NCBI RefSeq assembly: GCF_014280875.1
Contig: NZ_JACLAL010000001.1
Coordinates: forward strand, 496,001 to 560,000
Length of the DNA: 64,000 nucleotides
Source of the DNA: Paenirhizobium daejeonense
Lineage (GTDB): Bacteria; Pseudomonadota; Alphaproteobacteria; Rhizobiales; Rhizobiaceae
Direction: 5' to 3'
Position numbers and translations under genes: made by a program. This document shows, in pieces, positions 25,663-33,040 of the stretch. How positions within the stretch are numbered: position 1 is the stretch's first letter; the number at the start of each line of letters is the position of its first letter. The notes under the pieces are model-generated. The model ran no database searches. It worked only from the letters and a program-made list of their open reading frames with translations, and was not told the DNA's origin.

Positions 25663-26105
25663 CGCGCAAGCAGAAGAGACTGGCCGTCATCGCCGGCGGG
25701 ATGAGCTTCATTATCGCGGCCGTCTTGCTGATGATGTTCGCCTTCGGCCAGTCGGTCGCCTATTTCTACATGCCGTCCGACCTCGAAAAGACGGCGGTCG
25801 GTCCGGGAACGCGCATCCGTCTCGGTGGCCTCGTGGCTGAAGGATCGGTCGTGCGCGGCGAGGGCTCGACAGTGAAGTTTTCCGTGACGGATGGCACGGG
25901 CACGGTGCCGGTCACTTATACTGGTATCCTGCCGGATCTTTTCCGCGAAGGACAGGGCGTCGTCACTGAAGGTGCCTTCGATGCAGCCGGCGGTTTCGTC
26001 GCCGACAGCGTGCTTGCCAAGCATGACGAGAACTATATGCCGAAGGAAGTTGCCGACCGCCTGAAGAAGGACGGCGTCTGGGAAGGCGAGGGGAAGACCC
26101 AATGA
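25659..26105 (+). CDS. ccmE: heme chaperone CcmE (CycJ)
   Basis: This 148-residue membrane-anchored periplasmic protein carries heme from CcmC to CcmF. A single N-terminal anchor (about residues 8-30) precedes an OB-fold. The heme-binding His is in [14 protein letters not shown] (about residue 122), the conserved H-x3-Y motif. ATGA overlaps with both ccmI and ccmF indicate coupled translation. Confidence 0.95.
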   Translation: MTRKQKRLAVIAGGMSFIIAAVLLMMFAFGQSVAYFYMPSDLEKTAVGPGTRIRLGGLVAEGSVVRGEGSTVKFSVTDGTGTVPVTYTGILPDLFREGQGVVTEGAFDAAGGFVADSVLAKHDENYMPKEVADRLKKDGVWEGEGKTQ

Positions 26106-28096
26106 TCATCGAACTTGGTCATTATGCTCTGGTGCTGGCGCTGGCGACGGCGCTGATCGTTTCCGTGCTGCCGGTGATCGGCGCGCGAAAGGGCGACAAG
26201 GGGCTGATGTCGGTTGCCGTCACCGGTACGCTGGCGGGATTTGCGCTGGTTGCCTTCTCCTTCGGCGTGCTGACCTGGGCCTATATGGTTTCCGATTTCT
26301 CGGTGGAGAACGTCTGGGAGAATTCCCATTCGCTGATGCCGGCGATCTATCGTTTCTCGGGCGTGTGGGGCAATCACGAGGGGTCGATGATGCTCTGGCT
26401 GCTGATCCTGAGCCTGTTCAGCGCGCTCGTCGCCATCTTCGGGCGTAACCTGCCGGAACGATTGAAGGCCAATGTGCTGGCCGTACAGGGCTGGATCACC
26501 ACGGCTTTCACGCTGTTCATCCTCATTACCTCCAACCCCTTCATCCGGCTTTCGCCGGTGCCAGCGGAAGGCAAGGACCTTAATCCGGTTCTGCAGGATG
26601 TCGGCCTCGCCATTCATCCGCCGCTGCTCTATCTCGGTTATGTCGGTTTCTCCGTCTGCTTCTCCTTCGCCATCGCGGCACTCATCGACGGGCGCATCGA
26701 TGCGGCATGGGCGCGCTGGGTGCGGCCGTGGACGCTTGCCGCCTGGACCTTCCTCACCGCCGGTATCGCCATGGGTTCCTACTGGGCCTATTACGAACTC
26801 GGCTGGGGCGGCTGGTGGTTCTGGGACCCGGTCGAAAACGCCTCCTTCATGCCCTGGCTCGCGGGTACGGCGCTTCTGCATTCGGCGCTGGTGATGGAAA
26901 AGCGCGATGCGCTGAAAATCTGGACCGTGCTGCTCGCCATCCTGACATTCTCGCTGTCGCTGCTCGGCACCTTCCTCGTGCGCTCCGGCGTTCTGACCTC
27001 GGTGCATGCCTTCGCCACCGATCCAAGCCGCGGTATCTTCATCCTCTGCATCCTGACGATCTTCATCGGCGGGGCTTTCAGTCTCTTCGCCTTCCGCGCG
27101 CCGATGCTGAAGGCGGGCGGCCTGTTCCAGCCGATCTCGCGCGAGGGCGCGCTGGTGCTCAACAACCTGATTCTGACCGTTTCGGCAGCGACCGTGCTGA
27201 TCGGCACGCTTTATCCGTTGCTGCTGGAGACGCTGACGGGCGAGAAGATCTCGGTTGGCGCGCCGTTCTTCAACCTGACCTTCGGCCTGCTGATGACGCC
27301 GCTTCTGGTGGCAGTTCCGTTCGGGCCGTTGCTGGCGTGGAAGCGCGGCGATCTGCTCGGCGCCATGCAGCGGCTTTTCGCCGCCGCGATCATCGCCTTC
27401 GTCTTCGCTATCATTGTCTATTACATCGAAAATGGCGGGCCGGTCATGGCGGTCTTCGGTCTCGCCGCCGGTTTCTTCCTGATCTTCGGTGCGCTTTCCG
27501 ACCTCTGGTATCGTTCCGGCTTTCGCAAGGTGCCGTTCCGCACTGCGCTCAGCCGCCTGAACGGACTGCCGCGCTCGGCAATCGGTACGGCGATCGCTCA
27601 TCTCGGTTTCGGCGTGACGGTGCTGGGCATCGTTGCCGTTACCACCTTCGAGACGGAAACCGTCGTGGAAATGAAGCCCGGCGCGACGGCCGATGCCGGC
27701 GGCTACTCCATCACCTTCGATGGCATGAAACAGGCAATCGGACCGAACTATACGGAAGACCGGGGCCACTTCACCATCCGTCAGGGTGGTGTGGACAAGG
27801 GCGATTTCTGGTCCTCCAAGCGGCTCTACACGGCGCGGCGGATGCCGACCACGGAGGCCGGCATCCGCACCTTCGGGCTGGTCCACCAGCTCTACGTATC
27901 CCTCGGCGATCCCATGGATGACGGCGGCATCGTCGTTCGCATCTGGTGGAAGCCCTATATCCTCTGCATCTGGTATGGAGCGCTGATCATGATGGCCGGT
28001 GGTTTCGTCTCGCTCTCCGATCGTCGCCTGCGGGTGGGGGTGCCGAAGCGGGCTGCGAAGGTCGCGGCACCTGCTGCTCTGGGGGCGGCGGAATGA
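26102..28096 (+). CDS. ccmF: heme lyase CcmF (CycK)
   Basis: This 664-residue polytopic inner-membrane protein has about 14-15 segments. The tryptophan-rich WWD motif [20 protein letters not shown] is at about residues 236-255, and conserved His residues ([27 protein letters not shown]) should bind heme. It attaches heme to apocytochrome with CcmH and CcmI. Length is normal for the family. It overlaps ccmH by four bases. Confidence 0.96.
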   Translation: MIIELGHYALVLALATALIVSVLPVIGARKGDKGLMSVAVTGTLAGFALVAFSFGVLTWAYMVSDFSVENVWENSHSLMPAIYRFSGVWGNHEGSMMLWLLILSLFSALVAIFGRNLPERLKANVLAVQGWITTAFTLFILITSNPFIRLSPVPAEGKDLNPVLQDVGLAIHPPLLYLGYVGFSVCFSFAIAALIDGRIDAAWARWVRPWTLAAWTFLTAGIAMGSYWAYYELGWGGWWFWDPVENASFMPWLAGTALLHSALVMEKRDALKIWTVLLAILTFSLSLLGTFLVRSGVLTSVHAFATDPSRGIFILCILTIFIGGAFSLFAFRAPMLKAGGLFQPISREGALVLNNLILTVSAATVLIGTLYPLLLETLTGEKISVGAPFFNLTFGLLMTPLLVAVPFGPLLAWKRGDLLGAMQRLFAAAIIAFVFAIIVYYIENGGPVMAVFGLAAGFFLIFGALSDLWYRSGFRKVPFRTALSRLNGLPRSAIGTAIAHLGFGVTVLGIVAVTTFETETVVEMKPGATADAGGYSITFDGMKQAIGPNYTEDRGHFTIRQGGVDKGDFWSSKRLYTARRMPTTEAGIRTFGLVHQLYVSLGDPMDDGGIVVRIWWKPYILCIWYGALIMMAGGFVSLSDRRLRVGVPKRAAKVAAPAALGAAE

Positions 28097-28698
28097 GGAC
28101 GGTAGCTCCTGCTCGGATGAACCCCTCTCCAACCTCTGCCCACGAGGGGGAGGAGTTTTACTGTTTCGCGTTGCTGTCACGGTGGATGCAAGACCTTGCC
28201 GCGCGTTTTCTCCTCCCTTGTGGGGGAGATGGCCGGCATGCCAGAGGAGGACTTGCTTCATTCCTTCTGATTTTTCTCCTCCTCGCACCGCTTCCGGCGC
28301 TGGCCGTCAACCCGGACGAGATCCTGCCCGACCCCAAGCTGGAACAGCGGGCGAGGGACCTTTCCGCCCAGCTGCGCTGCATGGTCTGCCAGAACCAGTC
28401 GATCGACGATTCGAATGCCGAGCTTGCCCGCGACCTGCGCCTGCTTGTGCGCGAACGGATCGTCGATGGCGACAGCGACCAGCAGGTGATCGACTATGTC
28501 GTGTCACGCTACGGTGAATTCGTACTGCTGAAGCCACGCCTGTCCATGCATACGTTGCTGCTCTGGGGACTTCCGGGCGTGCTTTTCGTCATCGGTCTCG
28601 GCGTTGCCTTTGCCTATGCGCGGGGCCGCAGCAAACCCGTTCCGCAGAAGCTGTCGGCCGAAGAGGAAGTCCGTCTCGGCAAGTTGCTGGACGAATGA
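28093..28698 (+). CDS. ccmH: CcmH (CycL), cytochrome c maturation thiol protein, extended N-terminus
   Basis: The core (from about residue 70) is normal CcmH: the redox motif [18 protein letters not shown], the LRLLVRERI helix, [14 protein letters not shown], and a C-terminal membrane anchor. It reduces apocytochrome cysteines. The first about 52 residues before the signal peptide ([15 protein letters not shown]) come from a C-rich intergenic repeat inserted at the 5' end. The start at 28093 overlaps ccmF; an ATG at 28186 is an alternative that shortens the extension. Export may be weakened or a later start used. Confidence 0.88.
   Translation: MRTVAPARMNPSPTSAHEGEEFYCFALLSRWMQDLAARFLLPCGGDGRHARGGLASFLLIFLLLAPLPALAVNPDEILPDPKLEQRARDLSAQLRCMVCQNQSIDDSNAELARDLRLLVRERIVDGDSDQQVIDYVVSRYGEFVLLKPRLSMHTLLLWGLPGVLFVIGLGVAFAYARGRSKPVPQKLSAEEEVRLGKLLDE
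28122..28250. repeat. C-rich intergenic repeat inserted at the 5' end of ccmH
   Basis: CCCCTCTCCAACCTCTGCCC with its G-rich partner (28122-28152) and CTCCTCCCTTGTGGGGGAG plus ATGGCCGGCATGCC (28210-28242) bound a composite unit of the same class as the one at 9796-9892. It lies between the ccmF stop and the ccmH signal-peptide codons, in a place where family members normally have no extra DNA. Confidence 0.6.
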
Positions 28699-28876
28699 TG
28701 CGCGACCAACCGGGGGCGCCGTCGGCGGCTTCTTTCTGCTTCCTGCAAAGATTACGAAGTTTTCATTCTCCGTACAGTTCGCAGTAAGGTGACACGCCCT
28801 ATATCTCCTTCATCCACCGCTTCCCGCCGGGATGGGTCCCGGCCTCCAGCAAGCAGAACAGATGAAGGTAATATCC

Positions 28877-30445
28877 ATGTCTGACAAGAACGGTCGCTCC
28901 AACCTCACGACGATCCTGAAGAACTCGACCGCAGCCGGCCTCGCCGCGCTGATGCTGGCCGGCACTCTTCCGGTCGCCGTCAACTCAGCCTATGCGGAAG
29001 CTGTCAAGGTTCAGGCCGCACAGGTCCCGAGCTTCGCCGACGTCGTCTCCGCCGTTTCCCCGGCTGTCGTTTCCGTCCGCGTCCAGTCCAACGTCCAGAA
29101 CACCTCGGACGAAAGCAATTTCTCGTTCAACTTCGGCGGTCGCGGCTTCGACGACCTCCCGGACGACCATCCGCTGAAGCGCTTCTTCAAGGAATTCGGC
29201 ATGCCCGGCCCTGACGGCAAGGGTCCCGGCGCCGGTCCGAATGCCCGCCCGCGCGAACATGGCGAAGGCAAGGGCCGTCTGCGTCCGACCTCGCAGGGCT
29301 CCGGCTTCTTCATCTCCGAAGACGGCTATATCGTCACCAACAATCACGTTGTCGATGATGGCGCCGCCTTCACCGTTGTCATGAACGACGGCAAGGAACT
29401 CGACGCCAAGCTGGTCGGCAAGGACAGCCGCACCGATCTCGCTTTGCTCAAGGTCGAAAACCCGAAGCAGAAGTTCACCTATGTCGACTTCGCCGATGAC
29501 GAAGCCATGCGCGTCGGTGACTGGGTCGTTGCCGTCGGCAACCCCTTCGGCCTCGGCGGCACTGTAACGGCCGGCATCATTTCGGCCCGCGGCCGCGATA
29601 TCGGCTCCGGCCCGTATGACGACTACATCCAGATCGACGCTGCAGTGAACCGTGGTAACTCCGGCGGTCCGGACTTCAACCTGGCCGGTCAGGTGGTCGG
29701 TATCAACACCGCCATCTTCTCGCCCTCCGGCGGCAACGTCGGTATTGCCTTCGCAATCCCCGCATCCGTCGCCAAGGACGTGATCGCCAAGCTCAAGGAT
29801 GGGGGCAGCGTGCAGCGTGGCTGGCTCGGTGTTCAGATCCAGCCGGTAACCCAGGACATCGCCGACTCGCTTGGCCTGTCCGAGGCAAGCGGTGCTCTGG
29901 TCGTCTCGCCGCAGGCCGGTTCGCCCGGTGAGAAGGCTGGCATAAAGCAGGGCGACGTGGTCACGGCCGTCAACGGTGAACCGGTCAAGGATCCGCGCGA
30001 TCTCGCCCGTCGTATTGCGGCCTTCCCGCCCGGTACCAAGGTCGATGTTTCCCTGTGGCGTGAAGGCAAGGCAACGTCCGTCAAGGTCGACCTCGGCACG
30101 CTGCCGAGCGAGCAGGCACTGGCTGGCAAGGAAGACGGCACCGGTGGCGACACGCAGGCTCCGGCTACTGAGCAGGCGCTTGCCAACATGGGCATTTCGG
30201 TCGCTCCGGCAGAAGACGGCAAGGGCCTGTCGATCATCGATGTGGATCCCGACTCCGATGCCGCCGACAAGGGCATGAAGGCCGGTGAGAAGATCACCTC
30301 GGTCAACAATCAGGCAGTCTCCTCGGCTGCCGATGTGATGAAGGTGATCGATCAAGCCAAGAAGGATGGCCGTACCAAGGCGCTCTTCCAGGTCGAATCG
30401 GAGAACGGCAGCCGCTTCGTTGCCCTTCCGATCAACCAGGGCTGA
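28877..30445 (+). CDS. degP: periplasmic serine protease DegP/HtrA (Do family)
   Basis: This 522-residue protease/chaperone has a long N-region with hydrophobic AAGLAALMLAGTLPVAV ending near AYA. The trypsin-like domain has the triad His in VTNNHVVDD, Asp in DSRTDLALLKV and Ser in GNSGGPDFNL, followed by two PDZ domains (about 295-390 and 420-520). It degrades misfolded envelope proteins. The ATG at 28877 follows GAAGG by eight bases. A strong terminator follows; a regulator/kinase pair begins just downstream. Confidence 0.94.
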   Translation: MSDKNGRSNLTTILKNSTAAGLAALMLAGTLPVAVNSAYAEAVKVQAAQVPSFADVVSAVSPAVVSVRVQSNVQNTSDESNFSFNFGGRGFDDLPDDHPLKRFFKEFGMPGPDGKGPGAGPNARPREHGEGKGRLRPTSQGSGFFISEDGYIVTNNHVVDDGAAFTVVMNDGKELDAKLVGKDSRTDLALLKVENPKQKFTYVDFADDEAMRVGDWVVAVGNPFGLGGTVTAGIISARGRDIGSGPYDDYIQIDAAVNRGNSGGPDFNLAGQVVGINTAIFSPSGGNVGIAFAIPASVAKDVIAKLKDGGSVQRGWLGVQIQPVTQDIADSLGLSEASGALVVSPQAGSPGEKAGIKQGDVVTAVNGEPVKDPRDLARRIAAFPPGTKVDVSLWREGKATSVKVDLGTLPSEQALAGKEDGTGGDTQAPATEQALANMGISVAPAEDGKGLSIIDVDPDSDAADKGMKAGEKITSVNNQAVSSAADVMKVIDQAKKDGRTKALFQVESENGSRFVALPINQG

Positions 30446-30466
30446 GGCCCCTCGGACTGAATGATC

Positions 30467-30501
30467 GCGGGGCGCCGAAGATCGGGTCTTCGGCGCCCCG
30501 C
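30467..30501 (+). terminator. strong stem-loop after degP
   Basis: A perfect 14-base stem, GCGGGGCGCCGAAG (30467-30480) and its complement (30488-30501), encloses a seven-base loop and is followed by TTGTTC. It should end most degP transcripts before the response-regulator gene. Confidence 0.75.
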
Positions 30502-30611
30502 TTGTTCAAGCGGATAACAAGGACGAGAGCATGAATTCCGGAGGAAGCGGTACCGTTGGACCAGCCGATTCCGGTTGTGCCGATGGCATGGCCGGCGGTA
30601 ATGTCGCGCAC

Positions 30612-31289
30612 ATGAAAATATTGGTTATCGAAGACGATCTGGAAGCCGCCGCCTACATGACGAAGGCTTTCCGCGAGGCAGGTATTGTGGCCGATCACGC
30701 CAGCGATGGCGAAAGCGGCCTGTTCATGGGCTCGGAGAATACTTACGACGTGATGGTCATCGACCGCATGTTGCCGCGTCGCGACGGCCTCTCCGTCATC
30801 AGCGAGCTTAGAAAGCGTGGCATCGACACGCCGGTGCTCATTCTCTCCGCGCTCGGCCAGGTAGACGACCGCGTGACCGGCCTTCGCGCCGGCGGTGATG
30901 ATTATCTACCCAAGCCCTATGCCTTTTCCGAACTTCTCGCCCGCGTCGAAGTGCTGGGCCGCCGCAAGGGCAAGCCCGAGCAGGACATGATGTATCGGGT
31001 GGGCGATCTCGAGCTCGACCGGCTGTCCCACGAGGTCAAGCGCGCGGGCAAGGAAATCCTGCTTCAGCCGAGGGAGTTTCGCCTGCTCGAGTATCTGATG
31101 AAGAATGCCGGTCAGGTGGTGACCCGCACCATGCTGCTCGAAAACGTCTGGGACTATCATTTCGATCCCCAGACCAATGTCATCGACGTGCACGTTTCCC
31201 GGCTTCGCTCGAAGATCGAAAAGGATTTCGACAAGCCGCTGCTGAAGACCGTGCGCGGCGCCGGTTACATGATCAAGGACGAAGGCTGA
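30612..31289 (+). CDS. OmpR-family response regulator next to degP (CpxR-like)
   Basis: This 225-residue regulator has a receiver domain (IEDD, phospho-Asp in MVIDRMLPRRDG near residue 51, Lys in PKPYA) and a C-terminal winged helix ending VRGAGYMIKD. With the kinase that follows it forms a two-component system placed beside degP, hinting at envelope-stress control like CpxAR. The start at 30612 gives the standard N-terminus MKILVIEDD. An upstream ATG at 30531 has a better AAGGA site but adds 27 odd residues. Confidence 0.87.
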   Translation: MKILVIEDDLEAAAYMTKAFREAGIVADHASDGESGLFMGSENTYDVMVIDRMLPRRDGLSVISELRKRGIDTPVLILSALGQVDDRVTGLRAGGDDYLPKPYAFSELLARVEVLGRRKGKPEQDMMYRVGDLELDRLSHEVKRAGKEILLQPREFRLLEYLMKNAGQVVTRTMLLENVWDYHFDPQTNVIDVHVSRLRSKIEKDFDKPLLKTVRGAGYMIKDEG

Positions 31290-31296
31290 GTCACGG

Positions 31297-32706
31297 ATGA
31301 GCCGCGCCAAGCTTCTGTTCAAGTCGACGGCCGTCCGGCTGTCGGCTCTCTATATCGGCCTCTTCGCACTCTGCGCGGCCCTGCTTGTCATCTATGTGAC
31401 GGCGCTTTCCGAGCGCATCCTCTACACACAGACGCGCGACGCCCTGAAGGAAGAGGTTCAGGATATCACCACTGCTTACGAGCGTGGAGGTATCAACCGC
31501 CTGCTCGCCATCATGGAGCGCAGGGCCCGCCAGCCGGGCGCCAACCTTTATGTGATCGCGGGTCCGACGGGCGAAATCCTAGCTGGCAACGTCGCCTCCG
31601 TGCAGCCCGGCGTCTTCGATCACGAGGGCTGGACCGATTTCCCGTTCCGGTACGAGCGATACAATGAAAGCGGTGACGTGCAGCGCCATGTCGCGGCGGG
31701 CCATGTCTTCTTCCTCGACAACAGCCTGAGGGTGCTTGTTGGCCGCGACCTGGGCGAGCCGGCCAAGCTGCGGCTTCTGGTGCGGCAGGCGCTGATGGTG
31801 GCGCTCGCGATCATGGGAACCGGCGCTGTCATCATATGGTTCGCCATCGGTCGCAATGCCCTTAAGCGCATTGATCGTGTCTCTGCCGCGAGCAAGAAGA
31901 TCATGGCGGGCGACCTGTCGCAACGTCTTCCTGTCTCCGGCTCGGGCGATGAGTTTGACCGTCTCTCCATCTCGTTGAACGATATGCTAGGTCGTATCGA
32001 GAAACTCAACGAGGGACTCAGGCAGGTTTCCGACAACATCGCCCACGACCTGAAGACGCCATTGACGAGGCTTCGCAACAAGGCCGCCGATGCGCTGAAC
32101 GAAGACGAAGAGGCAAGCCGCAAGGCGGCGCTGGAAGGCATCATCACGGAGTCCGACCAGTTGATCCGTACCTTCAACGCGCTCTTGATGATTTCCCGCG
32201 TTGAGGCCGGTTCGATAGCCGCGGAACTCTCGGATATCGATCTTTCCGCCATCGCCGCCGACAGCGCGGAACTTTATGAACCGGTTGCGGAAGAGGCAGG
32301 ATTGAGCCTCGAAACCGAGATTGCGCCGGGTCTCTCGGTGAGGGGGAACCGCGAGCTTGTGGGGCAGGCGATCTCCAACCTGATCGACAACGCCATCAAG
32401 TACGGTGCCGAGGGTGAACGCGACCGCAAGATCAAGGTAACCGTCGCGAAGGCCGGAGAGGGCGTGGAGCTCAGGGTTTCCGATAGCGGGCCGGGTGTTG
32501 CCGAAGACATGCGCGAGGAAGTGGTCAAGCGCTTCGTCCGTCTCGACAAAAGCCGTTCGAAACCCGGAACGGGACTGGGGCTTTCGTTGGTCTGCGCAAT
32601 TATGGCCTTGCATGGTGGGCGGCTCGAACTTTCCGACACACATGACGACGATGGCACTGACAAGGGTTTGACCGCGACTATGGTGTTCCCCGGTCAGAAG
32701 ACCTGA
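31297..32706 (+). CDS. sensor histidine kinase paired with the degP-adjacent regulator
   Basis: This 469-residue membrane kinase has a first membrane segment near residues 14-38, a periplasmic sensor of about 120 residues, a second segment near 160-185 (VALAIMGTGAVIIWFAIG), a HAMP domain, and the H-box DNIAHDLKTPLTRLRNKA (His near 250). The ATPase domain has NLIDNAIKYG, DSGPGV and GTGLGLSLV. It starts seven bases after the regulator stop. The nested repeat element begins at its stop codon. Confidence 0.9.
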   Translation: MSRAKLLFKSTAVRLSALYIGLFALCAALLVIYVTALSERILYTQTRDALKEEVQDITTAYERGGINRLLAIMERRARQPGANLYVIAGPTGEILAGNVASVQPGVFDHEGWTDFPFRYERYNESGDVQRHVAAGHVFFLDNSLRVLVGRDLGEPAKLRLLVRQALMVALAIMGTGAVIIWFAIGRNALKRIDRVSAASKKIMAGDLSQRLPVSGSGDEFDRLSISLNDMLGRIEKLNEGLRQVSDNIAHDLKTPLTRLRNKAADALNEDEEASRKAALEGIITESDQLIRTFNALLMISRVEAGSIAAELSDIDLSAIAADSAELYEPVAEEAGLSLETEIAPGLSVRGNRELVGQAISNLIDNAIKYGAEGERDRKIKVTVAKAGEGVELRVSDSGPGVAEDMREEVVKRFVRLDKSRSKPGTGLGLSLVCAIMALHGGRLELSDTHDDDGTDKGLTATMVFPGQKT

Positions 32707-32969
32707 TACCAAGGATCGATGATAGAAATCCATAGGACCTGCTTGATCGGGCTTTCCAGCTAGGGGAGGTCCGCAGAGCGATGCTGACGCATCGGTCAAG
32801 GGCCTCGAAAACGTCGGAAAGCCCGAGAAGCCGGCCTGCGGTGACTTTATACTGGCTCCTGGCGTTGTTGCGATACTTGTACGATGCGCAGACATCGCCC
32901 TGCGCACCGCGCCTAGCCAGGAGCCAGTATAAAGTCATCCTATGGGTTTCTATCATCGATCCTTGGTAT
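32706..32969. repeat. 264-bp nested inverted-repeat element
   Basis: Outer arms at 32706-32737 and 32938-32969 match 31 of 32 bases in inverted orientation. Inner arms at 32842-32863 and 32916-32937 match 22 of 22. On the right the two arms abut to make one 54-base arm; on the left 104 bases (32738-32841) separate them. Those 104 bases fold on their own (CGGGCTTTCC 32748-32757 / GGAAAGCCCG 32816-32825; CGATGC/GCATCG at 32779-32794). The central loop has TGCGCAG/CTGCGCA (32885-32906). It has no plausible gene. It may be a MITE-like element or encode a structured RNA. Confidence 0.8.
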
Positions 32970-33040
32970 ACCTTCGCCTAGCAGAACGGGATTCGGGGAG
33001 AGGGTCCCGTGCACTCTCGCCCGGATGGAGGCCTTGTGGG

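Noticed and set aside
26033..28288. 751-residue reverse-strand open frame across ccmF
   Set aside because: It is rich in Arg/Gln/Glu/Asp in the pattern of an antisense GC-rich gene; ccmF on the + strand has clear motifs.
28985..30355. 456-residue reverse-strand frame over degP
   Set aside because: It is a shadow frame; degP carries the triad and PDZ domains.
32781..32981. 66-residue ORF inside the nested repeat
   Set aside because: Its sequence merely reads through both palindromic arms and has no ribosome-binding site.
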